Assembly (NCBI RefSeq): GCF_004526235.1
Contig: NZ_CP038159.1
Span: 1,302,001-1,366,000, forward strand
Source: Sphingobacterium sp. CZ-2
GTDB lineage: Bacteria > Bacteroidota > Bacteroidia > Sphingobacteriales > Sphingobacteriaceae
Direction of reading: 5' to 3'
DNA length: 64,000 bases
Under the pieces are notes generated by a model. The model had not been told where the DNA came from, searched no databases, and saw only the letters and a program-made list of their open reading frames with translations. This document shows, piece by piece, positions 44,748 to 52,743 of this stretch (the stretch's first letter is position 1; the number at the start of each line of letters is the position of its first letter). The translations under genes and the position numbers were made by a program.

Positions 44748-46511
44748 TTAACGGTATAATGGTCCAAAGGCTTGGCAAGCGCGGTAATCGGATCCTTCTG
44801 AATCCATTCCATATGCTGCCCAGGTAGCTGGTCTAAATATTTTATCTTCCGCAACATTGTGCATACAAACCGGAATACGGAGAATGGATGCCATGGTAAT
44901 CAGGTCTGCACCGATATGTCCATAGCTGATGGCGCCATGATTGGATCCCCAATTGGCCATCACAGAATATACGTCACGGAAAGCCCCTTGCCCCATGGTA
45001 CGAGGGACAAACCAGGTGGTAGGCCAAGTTTTATCTGTCCTATCGTTTAATAATTGATGTACTTCATCTGGAAGGTCTATGGTCCACCCTTCGGCCAGTT
45101 GTAAGCTTGGGCCTAAACCTTTGATCAGGTTAACCCGGCACATGGTCACCGGCATACCGCCTTTGCTTAAAAAGTTGGAGGAATAACCACCACCGCGGAA
45201 GTAATCCCGATTTGCAGGATACCAGGTTGTGGCATCCAGGCAATCTTGCACCTCTTGCTGCGAGATTTCCCAATAGGGTTTAATGGCTGCTTGCCCATCT
45301 TTTGACTGACGTCCAGAACCATCCAAGGTAGCTGCACCTGAATTGATCAGGTGGATAAAGCCATCTTTTGCTCTTCCTTCCGGTTGCCATCCGCTTACCC
45401 GCTCGACGGCAGTTGGGCTCCAGTAGGTCCTTACATCAGCAAAAATCTGGGCGGTATTGGTGAGTAGATGATTAAAGGCCATGGAAACTCCATTCAAGGA
45501 ATCGTTCTCCGTAGCGACCATATACGGTGCGCGGATACCGTTCCAATCGAAGGAAGAGGTCAGCATGGCTTCCGAGAAATCGCCATTCGGCAGGAAGTCT
45601 GTCCATTGCCGTTGACCTTGGAAACCGGAAATATATGCATGATGCCCCATCGCCTCCTCGGCATGGCCCATTTCCGCCAATTTTGGATTCCCTTGCATGA
45701 GGTCTCGGATGATCATGGTCATTTTGACCACAAACTCCCAGTCCTCATCCTTTTCCTGGCGGCTTTTTACCTTATGTGTTTGATTGAAATCCTCGCCTTC
45801 TTGGCAATGTTCCTTGGTCCAAGCAATGGCTCTTTCAAATTCTTGTTCATCGTATATTCCCAGTTGTATCCTGCGGAGAACTTCCGTCGAATCCACATAT
45901 TCATTGCGCATTCCCAGGTATTCCTGAAAGAATTCCGCATTGACGATGGAACCGACAATCCCCATTGATACCGAACCAATGGAAAGGTAACTTTTGCCTC
46001 TTAAAAAGGCTACAGCAAGCCCGGCTTTGGCAAATGCCAATAATTTTTCTCTCACATCATCGGGGATGCTTGTATCCCCAAGGTCTTGTACATCATGTCC
46101 ATAAATACTGAAAACAGGCAGGCCTTTCTGGTTATGTGCCGCAACGGTTGCAGCCAGATATACCGCACCTGGACGTTCTGTGCCATTAAAGCCCCAAATC
46201 GCTTTGGGACGTAAAGGGTCCATGTCCATTGTTTCGGAGCCATAACACCAGCATGGGGTTACAGAAAGTGAAACGCCGACCTGTTCCCTATCGAATTTCT
46301 CCTGGCAATCCGCTGCTTCTTTCACCCCACCGATACAAGTATCAGCGATGACGCAGGATACGCGTGTCCCGTCTAAATACTTTAATTCTTGTTCAAATAA
46401 CTGTGCGACGGCTTTCGCCATATTCATGGTTGTTTCCTCCAAAGACTCCCTGATTCCTCCCCAGCGACCATCAATGATTGGACGGATTCCGATTTTAGGA
46501 TAATTGTTCAT
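44748..46511 (-). CDS. fucI: L-fucose isomerase (also D-arabinose isomerase family)
   Basis: 587 aa, close to E. coli FucI (591). It interconverts L-fucose and L-fuculose, or D-arabinose and D-ribulose, with Mn2+. Catalytic residues by alignment from memory: Glu335 ([11 protein letters not shown]) and Asp359 (IFADVRTYW), matching Glu337/Asp361 of E. coli, plus a C-terminal His in the [16 protein letters not shown] region. Other family stretches: [80 protein letters not shown]. The permease gene lies immediately downstream and a lipoprotein gene 5 bp upstream. Confidence 0.93.
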   Translation of the reverse strand: MNNYPKIGIRPIIDGRWGGIRESLEETTMNMAKAVAQLFEQELKYLDGTRVSCVIADTCIGGVKEAADCQEKFDREQVGVSLSVTPCWCYGSETMDMDPLRPKAIWGFNGTERPGAVYLAATVAAHNQKGLPVFSIYGHDVQDLGDTSIPDDVREKLLAFAKAGLAVAFLRGKSYLSIGSVSMGIVGSIVNAEFFQEYLGMRNEYVDSTEVLRRIQLGIYDEQEFERAIAWTKEHCQEGEDFNQTHKVKSRQEKDEDWEFVVKMTMIIRDLMQGNPKLAEMGHAEEAMGHHAYISGFQGQRQWTDFLPNGDFSEAMLTSSFDWNGIRAPYMVATENDSLNGVSMAFNHLLTNTAQIFADVRTYWSPTAVERVSGWQPEGRAKDGFIHLINSGAATLDGSGRQSKDGQAAIKPYWEISQQEVQDCLDATTWYPANRDYFRGGGYSSNFLSKGGMPVTMCRVNLIKGLGPSLQLAEGWTIDLPDEVHQLLNDRTDKTWPTTWFVPRTMGQGAFRDVYSVMANWGSNHGAISYGHIGADLITMASILRIPVCMHNVAEDKIFRPATWAAYGMDSEGSDYRACQAFGPLYR

Positions 46512-46516
46512 ATGTA

Positions 46517-47767
46517 TTAATTTTTGAAGGCTGTACGGATATCGTTGATTTCTATCTGGAATAAACTTTTGATCAATTGATTGATCTCCTTTTTGTCACC
46601 CATAAAGTGGTAAACGGCATGCTGATGCGTGAGGCTTTCGTTCGGCTTTAAAAATGCTGCAGGAGAAACACTTTCGATCTCATAGAATGGTCCCATCTGA
46701 CCGCCATCTGCTAATGGCCCATCGTTGTAGGCATTGACAGCATCGCCCACAAATGGATCTTTTTTGGTAGTCCATTCCTGGTTTAAGTAGGTTTTTGAAG
46801 GATCTAAACTGTATTTGGTAATGGTCAACACGCCACTTTCCAGGTCGTAACTTCCGGCAATCTGCTTAGCGCGCTGTGCCGTAAGTCCTAATTTACCACG
46901 GGATTTTCCATCCGCCTTAAAGAACAATACCCCTTGTTTATAGACGATTCTGTCGGTTGGAATCTCCCCAAAATAATCGGTCGTAGCAACCTTTCCGCTG
47001 GCGTTTTCCTGATAAGGAATGAGGATCACCGTTGAATCAGACGGGTTGAACATATCCAGGTTCCAAAGGCAGGGAGCTCCGGTTTCTTTTGTCCAAGCGG
47101 CTGAGCCTACATTGCTAATGGTATTTTGGGTAGTAAAAGCAACCGATTTCAAACCTGGGCTCAAACTGATGCCTAATTCCTTTTCAACCTCGGCATTTTC
47201 CAATATCCGCACCTTGCGTTGCAGCTTGATATCCAAAGGCGTACCTTTATAATTAGTTATCACACTGCGTTTCTCCATGTTGACTTCTTTGCTGTCTGCT
47301 GCGACCAGATCCCAGGCTTCGGTATCAATCGCAGCTGGAGTCTTCCAATTTTCGAAAACCATCTCCGTATCCTTTTTGAAATACAGAGAAAATGGTCCTC
47401 CTTCAGGGCCCAACCATAAGCGGTCTTCGCCACCATAGGCATTCATATGCGGATCTATTTCGGCATCGAAAGCCTTATAATTGACCCAACCAAAACTTTT
47501 CCCCTCCGCCCCATTGGCTGTGGAAGTAAAAACTTTTGCTTGATATTTCGCGGAAACAATGATTTGTCCCAATCCACTTTCGTTCTGCAACAAGATGACG
47601 GAATCATACTTATTCAAGAAATCCAGATCATAGCCAAAGCTTCCTTTTTCATAGCTTACTTTCATACTGTCTTGCTGATTTTCGGTCGTTTTTCCTGTTT
47701 TTTGTTGGCAAGCTGCCACCAACACGGTTATTCCGAAGAGAATACCAATTGCTATCGGATGTCTCAT
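46517..47767 (-). CDS. DUF6786-like lipoprotein
   Basis: 416 aa with lipobox VAAC (Cys20), then a mature part of repeated beta strands: [111 protein letters not shown] and [12 protein letters not shown]. Overall it resembles the DUF6786/galactose-mutarotase-like supersandwich fold found in Bacteroidota sugar loci. A sugar-binding or epimerase-like role is possible but unproven. It is wedged between the GH172 gene (7-bp gap) and the isomerase gene (5-bp gap), so it belongs to the same operon. Confidence 0.7.
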   Translation of the reverse strand: MRHPIAIGILFGITVLVAACQQKTGKTTENQQDSMKVSYEKGSFGYDLDFLNKYDSVILLQNESGLGQIIVSAKYQAKVFTSTANGAEGKSFGWVNYKAFDAEIDPHMNAYGGEDRLWLGPEGGPFSLYFKKDTEMVFENWKTPAAIDTEAWDLVAADSKEVNMEKRSVITNYKGTPLDIKLQRKVRILENAEVEKELGISLSPGLKSVAFTTQNTISNVGSAAWTKETGAPCLWNLDMFNPSDSTVILIPYQENASGKVATTDYFGEIPTDRIVYKQGVLFFKADGKSRGKLGLTAQRAKQIAGSYDLESGVLTITKYSLDPSKTYLNQEWTTKKDPFVGDAVNAYNDGPLADGGQMGPFYEIESVSPAAFLKPNESLTHQHAVYHFMGDKKEINQLIKSLFQIEINDIRTAFKN

Positions 47768-47773
47768 GCTCTT

Positions 47774-48940
47774 TTAATTTACTTCTAGATCATTTTTTAC
47801 TGGAAGATTCGGGAATTTCTGATGGGGTTCGGACTGGTACCAGAAGGCCACGGATATCATATCTGATTTTTGTGGCAGATACCTTCCTTCAGAACGCCAG
47901 CCCAGATCTTGGATGGTGACCTTCAGATCACCTTCAAAACGAACGGGATCCATGATATGCCAGCGATACATCCCGAACCGTTGTTGTGATTCATATAGCC
48001 CATCCGGACGGATGACCTGATGTAATCCGGCATAAGCTGTGGAGTATTCCTGATATTGACGGGTAGCCTTATTCTCAAAATTATAGGACCCGCAGAAATA
48101 ATCCTCCAATCCGGTACCTACGATAGTGGCATAATCCTTATCGCCATCCATAAAGAATTTGATCTCGCCTTCTCCCCACCAGCCTATGTTGTTCACACCG
48201 ACTCCCAAATAGGTTCCAACGTACTGTCCTTTCCCTTTGATACCATCAATGATGGTATGCAGGGCTCCAGTAGTCGGGTTAGAACGACGATACTGTGCAT
48301 GAAAATAACCTTCATTAGCATCCACTTCTGTCAAAGCATAATCGATCTGATAATACAGGTTCATCGGATCGGCACTGATATTCTCCATGGTAATCTTACA
48401 ACTTTTGCGGAAAGGCATCTTCCAATAGGAATTGAAGGCGCTTCCCGGATTTACGGTCATGGCCAATGAATTTAAGGGAGCAAAACGGTTCCAGGCCATT
48501 CCAAAAAAAGGTCCTACCGGAGACTCTACCGATGGCGTGCTTTCGCCGTCCCAATAGATCCGGAATATGGTATGGTTCCAATTCCCTGTCGGAGTCATCC
48601 AGATATGTTGGATAACACCTGATTCGTTGATCTCTGCCATGGTGAAGGTTTCTCCAGGTTTAATGGTGATAAAGGGATTAACCTTCCAGCCCACCCCTAA
48701 TTCCCGGGAAGCATGGTGTGCATTGGCCACATTTGGCTGACCAGCATGTTTTGTGGGATCTGCCATCCCCCCTTTTCCTTTCTCTCCGGTAAAGTTCTCC
48801 GGACTGATGGAACGGGTCTTGGCATCAGATAAACGGGACAAGGTGCCGAGGTTCATATCCACCCCATTAAATTTCTGCTCCTTCTGACCATAAACGAGTC
48901 CAGTGAATAATAAGGAGGCAATCAAAAGTTTAATTTTCAT
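47774..48940 (-). CDS. GH172 (DUF2961) family protein, secreted
   Basis: 388 aa with a signal peptide (about 1-18, ...FTGLVYG). DUF2961/GH172 marks: DAKTRSISPENFTGEKGKGG near the N-terminus, GVIQHIWMTPTGNWNHTIFR, IYWDGESTPSVESPVGPFFG, SYWKMPFRKSCKITMEN, YFHAQYRRSN, KGKGQYVGTYLGV, WGEGEIKFFMDGD, and GTGLEDYFCGSYNF with the probable catalytic Glu. GH172 members act on alpha-D-fructofuranose or D-arabinofuranose units. It is the first gene of the minus-strand sugar locus, behind palindromic operators. A D-arabinofuranosidase role fits the downstream isomerase and ribulokinase, but that is inference. Confidence 0.9.
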   Translation of the reverse strand: MKIKLLIASLLFTGLVYGQKEQKFNGVDMNLGTLSRLSDAKTRSISPENFTGEKGKGGMADPTKHAGQPNVANAHHASRELGVGWKVNPFITIKPGETFTMAEINESGVIQHIWMTPTGNWNHTIFRIYWDGESTPSVESPVGPFFGMAWNRFAPLNSLAMTVNPGSAFNSYWKMPFRKSCKITMENISADPMNLYYQIDYALTEVDANEGYFHAQYRRSNPTTGALHTIIDGIKGKGQYVGTYLGVGVNNIGWWGEGEIKFFMDGDKDYATIVGTGLEDYFCGSYNFENKATRQYQEYSTAYAGLHQVIRPDGLYESQQRFGMYRWHIMDPVRFEGDLKVTIQDLGWRSEGRYLPQKSDMISVAFWYQSEPHQKFPNLPVKNDLEVN

Positions 48941-49047
48941 ATCTTATTGATTAGTTGATTTTCGGTAACTGGTTATTTTTCTTTTCAATTTAAACCTTTT
49001 TTGTTTTGCTAATATGTTTTTGCAAAAATTAAAACAACAAATTCTGT

Positions 49048-49059
49048 TTAAACGTTTAA
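49048..49059. promoter_or_regulatory. Palindrome TTAAACGTTTAA, candidate LacI-family operator
   Basis: Perfect 12-bp palindrome with a central CG, a hallmark of LacI-family operators, about 110 bp upstream of the GH172 gene. It lies where a -33 box would be if the AATTTTTG (49030-49023, minus) served as -7 element. A LacI regulator is encoded at the far end of the locus. Confidence 0.55.
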
Positions 49060-49148
49060 GCGATTAGCTAACAAATAGGGGATCAGCAGCTTACAATTAA
49101 AATAAAATTTCGGTATTGATCAGTTTATAATTCATACAAGTATAATGC

Positions 49149-49160
49149 TTAATCGATTAA
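49149..49160. promoter_or_regulatory. Palindrome TTAATCGATTAA, second candidate LacI-family operator
   Basis: Perfect 12-bp palindrome sharing the outer TTAA/TTAA and central CG with the one at 49048; centres are 101 bp apart. Together they could support looping or paired binding in front of the GH172 operon. Confidence 0.45.
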
Positions 49161-49242
49161 AAGAAAAATATTTTTTTATCATTTTTCAATAATTTCTTGA
49201 AAAAATAAGTTCTAAGCACCTAGGAATAAGATTTTAAAGCAC

Positions 49243-49278
49243 AAAAAAAATCCATAAGATCGTTTTCTTATGGATTTT
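49243..49278 (-). terminator. Intrinsic terminator of the L-fucose oxidation operon
   Basis: 12-bp stem AAAATCCATAAG (49247-49258) with CTTATGGATTTT (49267-49278), 8-nt loop, and on the minus strand an uninterrupted T-run. It lies 50 bp past the stop of the last gene of the operon, the SDR gene. Confidence 0.85.
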
Positions 49279-49327
49279 GCAACAAAGGATTTTTAGTTCC
49301 TGTGTTAAATGCTTCGAATGTAAGCTG

Positions 49328-50116
49328 TTATTCCTTGATCAATGCCCTGTCCAGATGCACATAGCCCCCATCCACATGAATCAATTGTCCGGTGGTATGG
49401 CTAGACCTGTTGGACAACAGAAATATCGCCATATCCGCAATTTCCTCCACTGTCGTCATTCTGTTCTGAAAGGGGATCCGATCGGTAATCTTTTCCAACG
49501 TTTCTTCTGGGTTATCCAATGTCTGAATCCAACTTTCGTATTGCGGGGTCATGCTTTCTGCTACCACAATCGCGTTTACTCGGATTTCATCTTTCAGCAA
49601 TTCTACCGCCCACTCCCGGGTCAGTGCATTCCTACCTCCGTTGGACGCTGCATAACCAGAGGTCCCTCCTTGTCCCGTCTCAGCGGTCTTGGAGCTGATG
49701 TTCAGGATACTTCCTTTGGAGGCCTTCAAAGCAAGAAGGCTATACTGTGCCATCAAAAAATAGTGGATCAGACTATTGTGCAGGGATTGCACAAAATCTT
49801 CATAAGTTCCGGTCGCCAAGCTGACGCCATCGTTTAATCCAGCATTATTAACCAAACCATCTATCCTTCCAAAAACTTCCATGACCTTATCCACAGCAGC
49901 TCTACACTCTTCTGGCCTACCCAGTTCAGCCTGAACGGCCAAAGCCTTTCCGCCCAAGGCCTCAACTTCTGCTTTAACCGCCTCGTTATCTTTATCTTTT
50001 CTGCCTACAATCACTGGAATCGCGCCTTCCTTGGCCAATGCCATCACAATCCCTTTCCCTATTCCTTTCGCTCCTCCGGTAACTATGACTACTTTATCTT
50101 TTAATTCTAAATCCAT
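49328..50116 (-). CDS. SDR family oxidoreductase, putative L-fucose dehydrogenase
   Basis: 262-aa classical short-chain dehydrogenase. Cofactor motif VIVTGGAKGIGKGIVMALAK (TGxxxGxG), the NAG motif GRIDGLVNNAGLNDGVS, catalytic Ser in ILNISSKTAETGQGG and YxxxK-equivalent TSGYAASNGGRNALTREWAV (Tyr-x-x-x-Asn-Gly-Gly rather than Lys in the usual spacing, which is worth checking), and the C-terminal HVDGGYVHLDRALIKE. Start taken at the ATG at 50116; a TTG lies two codons earlier. Last gene of the operon, directly after the putative fuconolactonase. The first step, L-fucose to L-fuconolactone, is inferred from the context. D-arabinose is a common alternative substrate. Confidence 0.85.
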   Translation of the reverse strand: MDLELKDKVVIVTGGAKGIGKGIVMALAKEGAIPVIVGRKDKDNEAVKAEVEALGGKALAVQAELGRPEECRAAVDKVMEVFGRIDGLVNNAGLNDGVSLATGTYEDFVQSLHNSLIHYFLMAQYSLLALKASKGSILNISSKTAETGQGGTSGYAASNGGRNALTREWAVELLKDEIRVNAIVVAESMTPQYESWIQTLDNPEETLEKITDRIPFQNRMTTVEEIADMAIFLLSNRSSHTTGQLIHVDGGYVHLDRALIKE

Positions 50117-50122
50117 ATGCAA

Positions 50123-50953
50123 TTAGGTTAAACCATAGAATTTTACGGCATTATCTCCCCAGAAACCAGCCAATTCCTCTGGGCTAAAATCAGTTAATTT
50201 GTCGGACACGATATGGATGGTATCCTTGAAAGATCCCGCCAATAAACATACTGGCCAATCTGATCCAAAAACCAGCCTATCTTTGCCAAAACATTGAATC
50301 ACATGGGCAATATACTGGGTAAAATGATCCAGTTTCCAATGTTTCCAATCGGCCTCCGTCCCCAGTCCTGATACTTTACAATGTACATTCGGATGGGCCG
50401 CCAATTTTTCAATGAACGCTGCCCAATCGCTGAACTCCTGGCTTTTGATCGGAGGTTTGGCGATATGATCCAGCATAAATGCTTGTTTTGGATTGGCTGC
50501 TACACATTTCAGGGTACTTTCATAATGCCAAGGCTTGATCAAGAGGTCATAGGTATAACCATATTGAGTCAATGCGGCAATCCCCCTCAGAAAAGCATCC
50601 TTATGTAGGTAATCCGGATCGGATTCGCCTTCCACAATATGTCTGAACCCTTTAACCTTCGGAAACTGCTTAAAATGGTTCAACTGCTCTTCAACCTGCT
50701 CCGATTGCAGATCTACCCAACCTACAATTCCCTTGATCAATGCATAAACCTGGGAAAGCTCCAATAAAAACTCCGTCTCCCGGAGGCTTTGATCCGCTTG
50801 GACCGCCACAACACCGTCAAAACCATTGTTTTTTAAGGTCTGACCAATATCGTTCGGAAGGAAATTCCGTTGGATGACTTCCATCTCTGAAGTAATCCAG
50901 GCATCCTTTACCGGCTCATATAACCAAAAATGTTGGTGTGCATCAATCCTCAT
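50123..50953 (-). CDS. Amidohydrolase family protein, putative L-fuconolactonase
   Basis: 276-aa metal-dependent TIM-barrel hydrolase of the amidohydrolase-2 family. Metal site HxH at MRIDAHQHFWLYEP (His6, His8), the helix NDIGQTLKNNGFDGVVAVQADQS, GIVGWVDLQSEQVEEQL, FMLDHIAKPPIKSQ (His), NVHCKVSGLGTEADW, and RLVFGSDWPVCLL (catalytic Asp). This closely follows the L-fucono-1,5-lactonase group that opens sugar-acid lactones. It sits between the SDR and FAH genes (6-bp gap to the SDR gene). Assignment rests on family plus the surrounding fucose-oxidation genes. Confidence 0.9.
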   Translation of the reverse strand: MRIDAHQHFWLYEPVKDAWITSEMEVIQRNFLPNDIGQTLKNNGFDGVVAVQADQSLRETEFLLELSQVYALIKGIVGWVDLQSEQVEEQLNHFKQFPKVKGFRHIVEGESDPDYLHKDAFLRGIAALTQYGYTYDLLIKPWHYESTLKCVAANPKQAFMLDHIAKPPIKSQEFSDWAAFIEKLAAHPNVHCKVSGLGTEADWKHWKLDHFTQYIAHVIQCFGKDRLVFGSDWPVCLLAGSFKDTIHIVSDKLTDFSPEELAGFWGDNAVKFYGLT

Positions 50954-50964
50954 ACCTATCCATT

Positions 50965-51822
50965 TTATTTTCTTTCATAGGCAACCACCGTTTGGCGTTG
51001 CACTCCTAAATAATCTGCTCCCAGTTCCATCACATCCCCAGGTTTCAGGTAGATCGCTGGATTGAACCCAAGGCCAACCCCTGCAGGTGTACCTGTTGAG
51101 ATCACATCCCCAGGTAATAAGGTCATAAACTGCGAAACATAAGAAACCAAAGCCGGCACCTTAAAGATCAGGTTCGATGTATTTCCATTCTGGTACACCT
51201 TGTCATTTACTTTTAACCAAAGTGCCACCTTATTGATATCCGGAATCTCATCCGCTGTGGTCATGAATGGACCCATCGGCGCAAAAGTATCACAACCTTT
51301 ACCCTTATCCCAGGTTCCCCCTCTTTCCAACTGGTATTCCCTTTCGGAAACATCATTGTGCAACACATAACCTGCCACATAATCCAAGGCTTCACTTTCT
51401 TCCACGTAACTTGCCTTTTTACCGATCACGATACAGAATTCCACTTCCCAATCGGTTTTAACAGAGTTTCTAGGGATCATCACCTCATCATTCGGGCCGA
51501 TCAATGCCGTGGTGGATTTCATAAAGATGATAGGTTCTTCCGGAATCTTAGCCCCGGTTTCCTCAGCATGGTCTCTATAATTCAAGCCAATGCATACAAT
51601 TTTCGATGGTCTAGCAAATGGAGCCCCCAGACGTACATCCGCAGGCAACTCAATCAACTCTCCTTCATTGGCCTTCACAAACTCTTCCAATCGTGCCAAA
51701 CCATTCTCTGCGAAAAAGGATTCATCATAATCCCCTCCAAATGCAGAAACATCATAATTCTTACCCCCGATATGTACACCTATCTGCTCTTTTCCAGCCT
51801 CACCGTATTTTATTAGTCTCAT
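50965..51822 (-). CDS. Fumarylacetoacetate hydrolase family protein, putative 2,4-diketo-3-deoxy-L-fuconate hydrolase
   Basis: 285-aa FAH-fold hydrolase. It starts MRLIKYGEAGKEQIGVH; metal- and substrate-binding stretches are KIVCIGLNYRDHAEETGAKI, PIIFMKSTTALIGPNDEVMI, TDWEVEFCIVIGKKASYV (Glu/Asp ligands), GYVLHNDVSEREYQLERGGT, WDKGKGCDTFAPMGPF, and LLPGDVISTGTPAGVGLGF. In the non-phosphorylating L-fucose route this enzyme cleaves 2,4-diketo-3-deoxy-L-fuconate to pyruvate and L-lactate. With D-arabinose the product would be glycolate instead of lactate. A 122-bp low-complexity spacer separates it from the upstream SDR gene. Confidence 0.9.
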   Translation of the reverse strand: MRLIKYGEAGKEQIGVHIGGKNYDVSAFGGDYDESFFAENGLARLEEFVKANEGELIELPADVRLGAPFARPSKIVCIGLNYRDHAEETGAKIPEEPIIFMKSTTALIGPNDEVMIPRNSVKTDWEVEFCIVIGKKASYVEESEALDYVAGYVLHNDVSEREYQLERGGTWDKGKGCDTFAPMGPFMTTADEIPDINKVALWLKVNDKVYQNGNTSNLIFKVPALVSYVSQFMTLLPGDVISTGTPAGVGLGFNPAIYLKPGDVMELGADYLGVQRQTVVAYERK

Positions 51823-51830
51823 GTTTTTTT

Positions 51831-51944
51831 AGTATTTAGTAGTTAGTAGTTAGTATTAAGACCTATGGTCTGATAACTTTTCCTATAATCAATTGTCTAT
51901 TGTCTAAACTCTATTATCTATAATCTGATATCTATCATCTACCA
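51831..51944. repeat. Low-complexity spacer with short degenerate repeats
   Basis: TTAGTAGT-type units (51835-51855) and a later TCTAT/ATCTA-rich part (51893-51940) fill most of the gap between the FAH and SDR genes inside an otherwise compact operon. No gene or terminator is seen. Such AT-rich repeats of TAGTTAG/TCTATAATC kind are common in Bacteroidota intergenic DNA. Confidence 0.6.
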
Positions 51945-52709
51945 TCAATTATTCAGCTTAATGAATCCGCCATCTATAGGGTAGTCATTTCCAGTGATGA
52001 AGGCGGCGTCATCTGAACATAGGAACAAAGCCAATTTAGCGATTTCGGCTGGTTGTCCCATGCGGCCGATGGGCTGGGATTTGGATAGTTTATCGAACAT
52101 TTCCTCCTCTTGTCCGGGGTAGTTTTTGGCAATGAAGCCATCAACAAATGGCGTATGCACGCGGGCTGGCGATATCGAATTTGATCGGATGTTATAGGCC
52201 ATATAATCCCGGGCTACGGAAAGGTTCATGGCAAAGATAGCCCCTTTGCTCATGGAATAGGCAAAACGGTCGCTGATGCCTACTACGGCTGCAATGGATG
52301 CCAAATTGAGGATGGCACCTCCGCCATTGGCTTTCATAGCTGGAATTACCGCATACAAGGCATTATAAGCCCCTTTAACATTCACCTGATAAACCCTATC
52401 AAAATCAGCTTCCGCGCAGTGTTCCAGATCCCCTACATGGGCGATACCTGCATTGTTCACTAATATATCCACTCGCCCGATCTTCGCCACGATATCAATA
52501 ACCTCTTGTTGGATCGAAACATTGCCAATATGAATATCGCATTTCCCTCCTTTAGATTCGATTGCTGCTTTCGTTGCTTCGGCTCCTTCGGCATTTAAAT
52601 CCAAGATATGGACATGGGCACCTTCTGCACCGAACAATTCCGAAATTGCTCTACCAATACCACTACCACCCCCGGTTACCAACGCTACTTTGTCTTTTAT
52701 TTTAGACAT
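51945..52709 (-). CDS. SDR family oxidoreductase, putative 2-keto-3-deoxy-L-fuconate dehydrogenase
   Basis: 254-aa classical SDR. Cofactor motif ALVTGGGSGIGRAISELFGA, Asp37-like specificity residue in HILDLNAEGAEATK, NNAGIAHVGDLEHC, catalytic Ser and Tyr-x-x-x-Lys in ILNLASIAAVVGISDRFAYS and MSKGAIFAMNLSVA, and the ending PIDGGFIKLNN. It oxidises C4 of 2-keto-3-deoxy-fuconate with NAD+ in the fucose route. It lies after the dehydratase gene (34-bp gap) and before the FAH gene, matching pathway order. Confidence 0.88.
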   Translation of the reverse strand: MSKIKDKVALVTGGGSGIGRAISELFGAEGAHVHILDLNAEGAEATKAAIESKGGKCDIHIGNVSIQQEVIDIVAKIGRVDILVNNAGIAHVGDLEHCAEADFDRVYQVNVKGAYNALYAVIPAMKANGGGAILNLASIAAVVGISDRFAYSMSKGAIFAMNLSVARDYMAYNIRSNSISPARVHTPFVDGFIAKNYPGQEEEMFDKLSKSQPIGRMGQPAEIAKLALFLCSDDAAFITGNDYPIDGGFIKLNN

Positions 52710-52743
52710 AACTATTTAATTTTATTTTTATTACAATATCTAA

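Noticed and set aside
49277..49837. 186-codon plus-strand frame over the end of the SDR gene
   Set aside because: It runs across the terminator of the fucose operon and antisense to a conserved SDR; no recognisable motif.
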